Below, piece by piece: positions 26,409-47,600 of a stretch of DNA of 64,000 nt. The notes under the pieces are model-generated. The model did not search any database. It saw only the letters and a program-made list of their open reading frames with translations, and was not told the DNA's origin. The stretch lies in assembly GCA_022829145.1 (NCBI GenBank), contig CM040753.1:18554384-18618383 (forward strand), given 5' to 3'. The stretch is from Albula goreensis (lineage: Eukaryota > Chordata > Actinopteri > Albuliformes > Albulidae). The position numbers and the translations under genes are program-made. Within the stretch, counting starts at the first letter, position 1. The number at the start of each line of letters is the position of its first letter.

Positions 26409-26672
26409 TTTATTATATAGTGCATCTAATCACTTTTGTCTCAAAGAGAGCAGAAAGGCACAGGAAGTCAGCGAAATGAAATGGAGCAGACTGCAATTCC
26501 CCCTACATCTGCCAGGCGTGTTGCTGCTGGCTGCTGTGGCTTGTTTTAAAGTTCTGTCTTGGGGAGATGTTCTGGAAGTGGCCGGGCTGGGGTCAAGCTC
26601 TGCTTGGTGTGTTCTGACAGTGCCACCCCCAGGCAGGTGAAGGTTCTGCAGGGTACTGACCACCACCTGCAT
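26409..26672 (-). other. fsd1: fsd1 3' UTR with candidate poly(A) signal
   Basis: The complement of 26409-26414 is AATAAA, about 260 bp beyond the fsd1 stop (26675-26673). Confidence 0.5.
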
Positions 26673-36807
<10,135 letters not shown>

Positions 36808-36970
36808 GCTGCCGAATCGTGTTGCTAACCCCAGTATTTTAGCAATGAGCAATGCAATTTGGCTTGATGTCCCTCTGCTTTGACTTTCCTAACGCCTATC
36901 AACCGGTCTGGTACTGATGCTGCTGGACTGCGTAGCATCACTCCTCCAGCCTGAGGCCACTTCATTCTAG

Positions 36971-36982
36971 TGCGCAGGCGCA
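36971..36982. promoter_or_regulatory. fsd1: NRF1-type site, fsd1 promoter
   Basis: TGCGCAGGCGCA matches the NRF1 consensus TGCGCA(T/G)GCGC and lies about 165 bp upstream of the fsd1 ATG. Confidence 0.6.
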
Positions 36983-36990
36983 CCTCTGTA

Positions 36991-37010
36991 CCATTCTGGG
37001 AAATGAAGTC
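36991..37010 (-). promoter_or_regulatory. fsd1: ZNF143/SBS-like site, fsd1 promoter
   Basis: The minus strand reads ACTTCATTTCCCAGAATGG, close to the ZNF143 SBS type ACTACAATTCCCAGAATGC, and lies 9 bp from the NRF1-type palindrome. Both sit about 165-200 bp upstream of the fsd1 start codon, a usual arrangement for TATA-less promoters. Confidence 0.5.
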
Positions 37011-38472
37011 AACTACATGAGGAGACCAAGCAAGCCTAATACAGTCAAAAAAAAAAAAAAAAACTTTTTGGTTGAATGAAAAGCGCTGTATTGTTATCAT
37101 GAACAAAATGTTCTTATGAACGCTATCCTGCTTAAGGCCGAAAATGTGAACATAATTCATGACGTAGATGGTAGGCTGTGGTTTGTGGTTGGTAAAAAAA
37201 AAGAAGAAACTAACGTTTTAAAACGTCGCTACTTTCCATAGCCATGTAATGCATGTAATCACGATTGTGTTGTAATATTACATTAACGTGTTGATGCAAT
37301 TTAACTATCTAGAATTACAAAAGGTATTCAATCAAACATGATGTGAATTAAGTGGTTATTCGTGAATTGCATTTGCGTCTTTAAGAGCCAGCCTACCAAC
37401 GTGTTACATCAAGCACTACAGGCTCGTAAAATATCTTTTAAAAACAAGATCAACGGAATAGATAATTTAATTTATAGCTGGCGAGGCATGTGAGACGGCA
37501 CAGACATCCGCGGCGTATTGCTTTCAGTTGTATGGTTGACCCCATTCTGTGCCCTATTTTACATGCCCGCAAAATATTTTAAAATACAAGCCAAATCTAT
37601 TTTGTAGGTATATGTGACATATGTGAGACCCTTTACACTGCGGCAAAAAAGCACAATATGAGCAAAATGTCTTTTGTCAAATCCCAGAGCAAGCCTTTGC
37701 TTCCAAACATTCTTTAGACACTCGAAGCGATTTCTTTTTACTGAAATTAATAGAAAATGGAAGAACATGACCATAGGTCAGGAATAAAGACTGGAGTACG
37801 TTTATATTTGATGACTGAGTGTCATATGTCATGAAAACCATGCAAATAAGTATTTAAACATATTTTTAAATTTGCAGTTTTATTGGTTGGTCATTGGCTA
37901 ACTAGCAGCCCACGCTCAACAGACAATTAACTATTTACTAAGTGTCTGTTATATTACATAAATTGTGTACACATATATCCGGTTTTCAGCGTGAATTCAT
38001 TTAAATGTTCAATGATTCATAAAGCTGTATAATACTCAATAGCTGTATATTAAAGCTGGTTGACTGTATAGCTTAATGATCTGCCAAGTGGCAAAACATA
38101 ACATCAAACACCGTTAGGTAATATGTATAATTAATCTATCTTCTGTGAAAAAAGAATAAAGGGTTTATTCTTTGTGTTTCCATCTCAACACAGTTTACCA
38201 CAGTACAACCACATAATACACAGTACAACACACAGTGTAGCAGCACCAACAAAGAAGTGGTCTGGGACAAGGACTGACATAAGTTCAGCTCTTCCACCCA
38301 CATTCAAACATTCACACTCAAACGGAGCGGTTCACAAATTGTGTTCACACTTTTCTGAACCACATGCTTTGAACAAAATGCTTCTTTTTGAATGTTTGTT
38401 TTGAAGAAAGATGCCTAATGAATGCCAAATGGCATCTTCTGCAATCACAATACTGTCTGGTGGTGGTTGTTG
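37011..38472. other. fsd1 / Ig-receptor intergenic interval
   Basis: About 1.85 kb separate the fsd1 and receptor start codons. This AT-rich portion has no recognised exon or repeat. The two promoters lie at its edges. Confidence 0.6.
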
Positions 38473-38480
38473 TATAAATA
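38473..38480 (+). promoter_or_regulatory. TATA box candidate, Ig-receptor gene
   Basis: TATAAATA lies 178 bp upstream of the start codon, predicting a 5' leader of about 150 nt. Confidence 0.4.
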
Positions 38481-38657
38481 TGTATCTCCCATCCTTTATG
38501 TCTTCTGCTCTCTTTTCTCTTTTTTCTAGTTTCTAGTCAGTGTAAAACCACATCTCTCCACCCCCTCACTGAGCTTTTTCTCATACTCATTGCTTGCTGC
38601 CTGCACAGGAAGGTAAGAGTTACCTACAGTGTGAGAGACGACTGTCAGATCGCCAAA

Positions 38658-41600
38658 ATGGACTTATCTATCAGCCTAGTTTATCTACTGCTGCTAACAG
38701 GTAATAGCAATCTGTAACAAATATACATATGCAATGTATTACTGTTCTGGGGCCAAGTAGTACATTTTGGATGCAACTACAATTGCTTATAGCTTAAATG
38801 CATTGGCCACAAAGAGTAACGTATTACTATTATTTCCCTAGTCATGTAGGTATTGCAGTTTTTTATGATTTTACTGTACACTGTGAAAATATTTTGACAT
38901 TTCTATGTTGGTCTCACTGTCTTTTTTGTTCCCATCTCTTTATTTGAATTTATTTGCAAAATAATGGGGCAAATTATAAAGCAATATAAATCTTCAGTTT
39001 TTATTGGCCTTTAGTAATTTCTTTGATAATACAGTTCTGTTTTTGTCTACAGTGTGCGTGACAATTTCACCATTGTTAAAATTAATAATGACATGAAATT
39101 ATATGTTTGCAAAGAAAACTGACTTATCAATAGATGTGTAATAAGTAGGCCTTTTTGGAATCACAATGGGACGTGAAGTGTATATCTTTGCCATATTGAC
39201 TTTCCTGTGCATTGTGATACTCTAGTATAATTACATGTTTTATACTCTCTTGTGTATCGTTTGTCTATAAGAATAAACACAGTACAGTTATACTGCACAG
39301 GCCACCTGAAGAAACTGCTTTGTTGTAATTAGGACACTTGGCCCTTCATAGAGCAAAATGCATGACTTGTGTTGCTAAAAGTGGTGCTGAGCAGTGATGG
39401 TTTGATAGCATCAAAAGGCTGACCGTTCCTGTTTGAATCATGGTGTACGAAGAATTAAATCACAGATGCAGACATCATAACTGTTACTCACTTCTTAATT
39501 AGCTGTCTGCATTTGTTTACATTTTTGTTGTTTCGTTGTGCTTCATTTTTCACCTTGTTCCTCAAATGGTCTACCATTTCAGGGAGCCTTGTCTTTTCCA
39601 TTATACTTCTCATTTCCTTTGGTGTGTTTGTTTTTGCCCATCAGCATCAGAAGCTGAAGTTATTGCTGCTGCAGACACAGGAATTGTGTTTCCACCCCAA
39701 GCAGCCCTTCATGGATCCCTTCTGACACTCAACTGTAGCTATGAAGTCCAGAAGGAAGCATCTCAGGTCAGGGTGAGCTGGTTGCTTGGTGAAACGCCCA
39801 GCTCTGACTGCAAGACTAATACATTGGAGGAAGTCTTCTCCAAAATGGTCAAAGGTCAACAGAATACAGATGGCAATCAGGTGACGGGGCACGCTTGGTC
39901 CAGTATAAAGCCAAGTGATGTTTCCACCTATAAGGATAAATGGTGCTTCTGTCGGGTTGTTGTAGAAATTCCTGTCTTGGAGGATATCTGCAGCAATGGA
40001 ACTCAAGTGAAAATCTGTAAGTATATCAGGAATCCCAGCACTGGAAACTCATTGCAGTTGACTCAGTAGAAAAGAATAGCTGATAGTCACCAGCAGTGCT
40101 GCTGCTCGCAGAAGACTCTGTAAAAATATGTATGGGTATTTTTTTTACTGCCATGATATTCTTGTAAAGATGGACTGACAGCTACTGAAACCGAAATTCA
40201 TTTCTTAAATCCATTTACTATGAAAGGCTGCATGAGAGAATGAGTTGCACATGTTTAAAAATTAATGTCATTTCATATTCACAAGCCAAACTGCAATCTG
40301 CTTCAAGGATCAGCTTCATGTTTCAGCCTAGGTTGTTTCCCACTAAAACACAACATATTTCCCAATAAAAGTAAAATTAATACAGAGAAAATAGCTCAAT
40401 AACATACATTAATCTGCCAAAATCCACAAAACAGCTCACAAAATATTCAATTTTAGGAATGACCTATACTACATCTGATGCTTTTCTTTGACAGCATCCC
40501 CTGTAAAAGATTCCCCCTCTACCAGAGCTACAGGTACTCACTGTGTTTGTGTTAGCATGTGTATGTAGGGATGCATAAGCATTTACATGCATGTGATATA
40601 CTTAGATATGTCTGTATCTGTGTAAGCGCATATAAGTGTGCATGTGTGTTTCAAAAGGTGCATTTCTGTGTCAGTTTTACCTTAAGCTTAAACTGCATTG
40701 ATGAAGAAGAAGCGGGGTGGGGGAGGGTTGACAATGAATCTTAACACATCCTGTTTACATTGGGTATAACAACTTTTGAACAGACAGAATAGGGTGGAAG
40801 CTTAACAGATTTTTAAACATTATTTAACATTCACTATATACTGTCTATCTTAAATGTCTATTTTAAATCTGATAATTATTTGTTTTAATATATTTAGCTT
40901 CGTGAAAATGTAGTATTTATAACATATAATTGAAGCTGTAGTTTAGTATTTGACCCATGCTATTCCAGGGAAAATGTTTATTGTAATGAGCTCAGATTGT
41001 TTTAAAGGTGTAGGCAGTCGGTGATTTGTTCATTTCTAACAGGGGGGATGGCCCAATGGGAGCCATCACACCTGCCCCCACACCACCAACCAACACACAC
41101 ATGTGTAATATGTACACTTTCCAAAGGACAAGGGGGATGCTTTTTTGTCATTTTGCTAACAAGGGGGATGGCATCCCCCCTCAAATTGCCTACTGGGAGT
41201 AGATGTAGAAATGTAGACCTGTCTGAATAGTACATTATATTACCCAGGCAGATCCTGTGCACTTTGTAGATTGGGGGAAGGATGTTTAAAAAATTGGACT
41301 TGGTTTGTTATTTTTTAGGATTAATTCACAGACAAAATTTCATTTTGGGGTGATGTTTCCCAACCTTAATGACATAACCATATGTTGGCAATACCAATAA
41401 ATGCAATTTTGTCCTTTCCTCCCCAAATCAGTAACTCCTTGTTCTTCCCCCTCAGTCCCTAATGGAAATCCAGGCCAGTGGGTGTGGCTGGCTGTGGGTG
41501 CTGGGAGTCTCATTCTGCTTGCACTGATAACCTACGTGTTGGTATTATACAGAAGAAAAACATGCAAGACTGCAGGTAAATACCAATCGTCCACAAATAC

Positions 41601-42771
41601 ACCCATGCCTCCATTTTGTTTACTTTAAAAAAGAATATACACAATAACAGGGCTGAATCCTCAATGACACAATTCACTATGCTGTTGAAACGTCGGTAGA
41701 TTCTGTATGAAATGAAGCATGCAGGCTTTTGAACTATTGTTTGAATTTTTTTCTTGTTCTCTCTTTCTGTATATATTTATAATACAATGTAGATCTGTCG
41801 GTAGACAGATCAATTTACTAACACATCTCAACATAACTCAATTTTGGGGTTCTCCAACCAATTTGCAGGTTAACCATATGTAACCATATGAAAATAGAAG
41901 TAAGTTCAATCTTGTCATTTCCTCCACAAACCATGAAGTTAGACTCAGATAATAGCTGCATTATAATCACTGCCCCTGAAGGAGGAAGTTTTGTAATAAA
42001 AGTTTCCACAGCTACTTGCTTACATACTCTCTGAAACCAAATGCATTTACATGCTTTCTGAAACCAAGATTGGTTTTTATTCACAGTCAGACCTTGTTTT
42101 TGTCTGGCCCACTGCTGTAAGCTCTCTGTGTTTGCCTGACATGTGGTTCAGCCATGCCTTTGTGACAGAGATGAGCCCACCCAACACGAGGCAACAGTTG
42201 AGTGTCTTTCACTTCTCCTCTTAACATGTGGTTGAGAGGAGATGTGTGTAGCACATACAACTTGTCTGTGTTACTCAGACATGTGCTCAACCAGTTTGAA
42301 AAATTAATTAAAATGAGCCAGCAGTCAGGTTGGTTATATTTATACATTGTCTGTGTCATAAAAAGTATTTCCATCTTAATGTTTGATTCAAACAGAAAAC
42401 TTGGTTCATCAATCATACTTTCAACAATAGTCTACAGCTCTGTGACTAATAGAGTTTACTGAAAACACAATGTCACCAACACTTGACTTGTCTAATTTAG
42501 TATTATTGAATGATGTAATTTTCTTTCTCATTCCCTGAAAAGTTGTCTTTTGTAGATACATGTTTTTTATTATTATGATATAGAAGTGTGGTGACTTTCT
42601 CCTTTTTCTCCAGAAAATCCTATCTATGAGAACATGCGTCCAGTGGTTCCTAACCCGCCAAAGCCCTTCCCACGGACAATAAAACCTGGGAGCAACAAGT
42701 ACATAGAACCGGGAGCTCCAAACACATCCAGAATGGATGGAGCTGATTCCAGTCCAAAGCTGGAGACTTGA
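38658..42771 (+). CDS. tmigd2: Single-Ig-domain type I membrane receptor, probable TMIGD2/CD28H orthologue
   Basis: Five exons: 38658-38700, 39645-40016, 40495-40533, 41456-41575, 42614-42771 (TGA). All introns are phase 1; 732 nt, 243 residues. Signal peptide MDLSISLVYLLLLTA. One V-type Ig domain (about 20-138) with C45 (LTLNCSY), W60 and C117. The usual YxC is replaced by WCFC. Extra cysteines are C70, C115 and C130, and sequon N132-G-T is present. Short stalk, then TM about 160-183 and basic stop RRK. The tail has N193-P-I-Y-E-N-M199-R-P, a proline-rich PNPPKPFP and Y221. From memory, human TMIGD2 has CWAAVEIPELEE after its Ig cysteine and NAFYSNVLYRP in its tail; this protein has CRVVVEIPVLED and NPIYENMRP. 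Position head-to-head with fsd1 is also as in human. TMIGD2 is a costimulatory receptor for HHLA2. A poly(A) hexamer lies at 42805-42810. Orthology is inferred; another CD28- or CD7-like lineage gene is the alternative. Confidence 0.85.
38701..39644 (+). other. Ig-receptor intron 1
   Basis: About 0.94 kb between leader exon and Ig exon; AT-rich, nothing recognised. The ORF starting at 39536 enters the Ig exon from the intron and is not a separate gene. Confidence 0.75.
40534..41455 (+). other. Ig-receptor intron with G-rich repeat
   Basis: At about 41040-41180 the block GGGGGATGGC occurs twice, with complementary CATCCCCC and GCCTAC/GTAGGC outer arms. It looks like a small foldback element, but I cannot name it. 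Confidence 0.45.
41576..42613 (+). other. Ig-receptor intron before the tail exon
   Basis: About 1.0 kb between the TM exon and the cytoplasmic exon; no element or second exon recognised. Confidence 0.7.
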
Positions 42772-42810
42772 GACTGTGTGGCCTATGGAAATGAAATACA
42801 TAAAAATAAA

Positions 42811-44094
42811 ATATATTGTCAACATTAGCATTGACACAGCAACAATTCACAATATATTGGCAAATATAAAAATAACCATACTTCTGAGACACCGCAATGT
42901 ACATTTTAAATGACTATGAAATGCATTTATCATCATATTTAAAAAAGTATATTTAAGATATATTTTCAATACACTATTTTATAGTTGTATATTGCATTTC
43001 CATAAGGGCAATCAAAGAGTTAAATTTAGCCCAGAACAGACCTGGATGTACACAGTTTTAAATATTATTTGTAAAATAAAATATGTCACCTTTGAACTAC
43101 TATTTAAACATAAATGGACAAACAATGCATATACTATACAGCCAGTTAACTAGATAATATTGCAAATAGAAAATGTATATATTATTCAAAAGGAATTAAA
43201 TACTTTTTGGTAAGGATTTGAAAACCAAGCCCAGAAGGCAACTATTTTCAAAAACAGTTTTAATTCACATACAATTGTTTCTAAGTTATTTTAATTCAAA
43301 TTTTATACATATTTATTATATTTATGTTTCTCTAATATATGAGAATACTGAATTTTAGCATATAGCTGCTTAATTATTATTTGCGATCAAAGCAGTTGTA
43401 AACTTGCTTGAAATTCCTCTCAACTGTTATGTGGTACCTGCACTCATTCATGATTTTGTAACCACCAGAAAGATTTCATTTTAAACTACAGGCCTATTTT
43501 TACATTTCAGTGTGTGTATGTTAATATTTTTATGTTTATGTTTAAAATTTGTCTGGGTTCTGTAGTTGGGTAAATGTGAAGATGGGGATGTTGCTGTTGA
43601 AGAATTAATGAACGTTGAAAAAATACTGAAGTTAAGTAAATATGATTGAAGTTTAGGTAACAAACACACCTGTACACAATACTGCTGCAAATGCAATTTC
43701 CCTCATCATGCCATCTAGGCTCCTTTCTGTATGATTTGTTTTTTCATGGTCAATGTGAGTTTTATTAGATTGTTCACAAAAGCCTGATGGCCCAGGCAAT
43801 CTAAAAATCACTGCATTAATTCAATCTTATGAGTAAGGTGAGAAAAACAGGATAACGGTCTGAGAGAAATATCGGGCGGAATTAAAAGACAGGCTGTTGG
43901 AAGAAGTGGAGTGGCCTAAATTCTGAAAATGTGAAATTTCTACTGGAGCACTAGCTTTTGTTTGATACACATTCTTTATAGACTTCTGCTATTCTACTGC
44001 ATTCATTTACTTTGCATGGTTTAATATTGTGTACGTACTCGTGCTTACAATAAAAACGCATTCATGAATAAAACGGGATATCTTTTTCATTCTA
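42811..44094. other. Downstream of the Ig receptor
   Basis: Very AT-rich sequence including alternative AATAAA hexamers (about 43075 and 44050). No gene seen. Confidence 0.6.
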
Positions 44095-44660
44095 CGAGGG
44101 TAAGTCAAAAACTATTGCTACTTTCTTGCTTCCAATTCATTCATGCACAGGTTTATTCCAAACTAAACGTATTTAAACATGTCTATGAGATCAGTGAATG
44201 GCTGCAGACAAGTTCTCTCATTAATACACTTGTCTTAGTCTCGTTGGTTGCCTTAAAAAAAAATTACTTTTTGTGCAATGGAAAAACAATTCTGAGGTCT
44301 GGGCTAATATAATATATATTTATTCAAAACGGGGGGTTATTATTATTATGAACGAGGATTTTTTTTCTACCAAGACAATGCACCTGCTCATTCTTCGAGG
44401 GTAGCAACGGCTGTCGTATGAGAATTTAGTTGGGAAACCTTACTCCGACCACCCTGCAGCCCTGATCTTGCCCCTTCACACTTCTTTTTACTCCCAAACC
44501 TCAAAGAACGTTTAAAAGGAACACTATTTGAACATGGGTCCTTCAGAAGTGCATATACATAGAAGGAGGGTATGTCGCGAAACAATAGCTTCACATTTTG
44601 ATATTTTTGTTTAATAAAGATTTCTATGACTTTGTAGCAATACGTTTTGATTTACCCTCG
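44095..44660 (+). mobile_element. Internally deleted mariner element with dead transposase
   Basis: Terminal inverted repeats CGAGGGTAAGTCAAAA and, at the right, its complement TTTTGATTTACCCTCG, flanked by TA on both sides. Plus-strand reading from about 44365 gives YQDNAPAHSS, then a TGA, then SPDLAPSHFFLLPNLKERLK. The second catalytic Asp is codon 44374-44376. Exactly 34 residues later, where DD34D requires Asp, codon 44479-44481 is His. The first catalytic region and N-terminal domain are missing (566 bp total). Confidence 0.85.
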
Positions 44661-47600
44661 TATATATTCCGATATGCCCCACGCATTTAACAAAATATTT
44701 TTAGGATTTACTCCTCCATATGATAAAGTTATGAAATAGAATGTTAATTGAAAAAATAATGCAAAGTAGGGTATCCAATGAGACAATTACACAGGCAGCT
44801 GAAAGAACTGGAAGATAAAATTGAAATATCTGGCCATATAGCCTAAGAAATTTTTCACTCTTTGACAATCAAACAATGAGCCTCGCTGCAGGACATGTTA
44901 AATAAGTCAGTGATTTCATTCATTGGAATATCGTTCTGTTTGAAAGAAAATGCAAATCGATATCGGCTACTTAACTGAATCTGAACATATCTGGCAAACG
45001 ACGGGTCAACTTATGCCTAACTATACCGCAGGGAAAATCAAGATATAAATCACCATGTGAAACTAGTTACCAAGATATTCATTTTAGAATGATTTCAGCA
45101 GAACTTCATAGACAACTGTCGTGCTAACATTTTAACATTTTAAGTACCCTAGGATGTACTGCCTAGGGTAGCAACTGGACTTTCCCAGGCTCGTGTTGTA
45201 GGTTTCTGTGAAATGCAGAAAGGTGGATCATAAATTCAAAAAAGTTCAGGTCAAATATTGCATAGTGACAAGACGTTGGTTGCCATGTGGTAATGACCTG
45301 ATGTGATACCTTATTGTGAGTAATACCTACAAATAAATTAATTACTATTTTAACTGTAACGTGTTCGCTGACAGGGTGATTAATTATTATGGTTTTTGTG
45401 AAGCGAATTTGCAATCTGTAGGCTGAATTAAAAAAAAACAACTTTATTTAGGAATAAATAAAGAATAATCCCAAATAAGATTTAATTAAAACACTGCCAT
45501 TTTCATCATTCAGCGTCACAACATAAGGCATCAACATGAATGTAGGCCTACTGTTTATAATGTCACTTTTCGCCAGTAGGCTACCTGAAGCACTTGAGAA
45601 GTGCAGCACGCAAATGTACCACGTGATCGCGTACGCTAGTCGGTGCACTACTCTGAACTTATCAGGTAGTGCCAGTGTTTTGCTGCAAATAGGTATCCAT
45701 GGTGGCGTTATGTGTTCCCAAGTCTTCTTTTGAATCTGGAGAGCCAAAGGGCACTAGTCAGCGAGCGTTAGCCTTTAATTGATTTGTTTCTCAGTTAAAT
45801 TAAAACAAGTACAGGTTGCAGAGTTTTGGTCGGCGTTCTGTGCCAGGTAGGTATCGTTTACCTTAAAATTTGCAAGTTAATTTCTACAACTTAAATGTTA
45901 AAGCAAAAGGGCACGATCAACAATCCAGTTAGCTAGCTAACGTTAGGATTGATCCAACGCTATTTTTGTCCTAGCAAACTACAGTTGATTTGAGTTTAGA
46001 TGTCACGTTCAATGTTTATCTACATAATTATCTAGCTTGTTAGCTACTTCGGTTTCGACTTTGGATAACTCATGAAAGATAGTTAGCTAAGCAGCTGGCT
46101 AATATTCGCTGGTCCTAATGACTATAATCAGCACTAGATGTAGATTTGCGGACGGTGTAGGGCTACTGAATTCTGTAAGGAGTGAATTGCGGATAGTCCG
46201 TACAGTGTATCACATTGAAATATGAACATACACCATGCTCAGCGTTTTTATATCAACAGTCTATTAACTGACTAGCCAGTACAACGGTCTTAAATTAAAA
46301 ATATGTATGATTGATTATGATGTTGCGAGTATTAAACTATAAAAACAATGTGACAGTCATTAGGCTAGTCATGAATATGCAAGCTATACCTAAAATTATT
46401 TTGGCACACTCAGACATGAAATACAGTATGGGGTCGCTTCAGTGCTATAATTAGAAAAAAGAACAACTAGCTATCATTTGCTATGTTTGAAAGCAATATC
46501 AGCAACAGATATGTTCATAGTAGCGCCGCATTGCTTGCAATTCCAGCATACCTCCTTGCCCACAGCTGCCAGCACTCTCATCTTCATTTTAATTGGAATA
46601 CGATGACATTACTAAAGCTGTACATTACTGTAAACGTAGCCTGCATTGTACCTAACATCAACTTTGCAGATTTGTTGCCTGTTATTATTAGCGCCCACTT
46701 GAAACATGAAGTTTCAACGTTAGCACTTGTAAAAATCTTACCAGTAAGAAGTGATCAGTTCCAACTATTTAAACTGAGATTACGATAAAAAAAAACTGGT
46801 TCCCTGGCCACCTGGGTTTAATTGTTATACCTTTATAATAGTTGTTGACATTTCCTCGTCCATCTAACCCTCATTATATCAGGTCGCGAGGTTCTTCAGT
46901 TGTTGGGATGTCTAGTGATAAAGCAACAGGAAAGTTGACTGCAGGTAACCAACAGGTTTTCCACTGTTTGGCGAATTTAAACAAAATGATTAATTCTACT
47001 ATCCAGAGCTGTATTGTGGAAGGGTTCTGTAAGATGGATTTTTTTGTTTTGGGGAAAAAAGATTGGGAACGCATGAGTGGGAATAAAACAAAATAATTAA
47101 CATTGTTGTGATAGTGTCCACTATCTGAAAAACGTGTTAAACCTTCCGTTGATAGCCACAGAGTGAATTATGTTTTTAAATGAGCAAATCGCTGCCAGTG
47201 ATACATACGCTGCAGTTGTCACGCCAGGCAGGAGGAGCTTCTCCTGGGAGGATGACATGTGAGGCTGAAGCTATTTTCACGTCTCCTGGATCCTGCTGAG
47301 ACTTGTCTGTTTGTGCAAAGACAGTTTAATCCATGTTCTGAGTGGGCCGAAGGTCTAAACACAGGGACGGAGCGTCGAACCAGGAAACATCGCAACAACG
47401 CTCAAACCTCATTAATTGGTTTTGTGACCCGCCAACCCCTAGATTTTCCATTTTATAGTGTTTGAATTCTGCTTGCTGATTTTATCTTTTTTTTATATAA
47501 ATGTGCGGGGTTTTTCCCCAAACATCGTTTCCTTCCTCAGTATAAATAATGCAGTTCTACAATTTTTTTTAAATTTCTTTTTTTTTTTTATCAATTTCTG

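Noticed and set aside
45448..45747. 99-codon minus-strand frame
   Set aside because: No recognisable domain, no supporting splice sites and no similarity I can name; probably chance.
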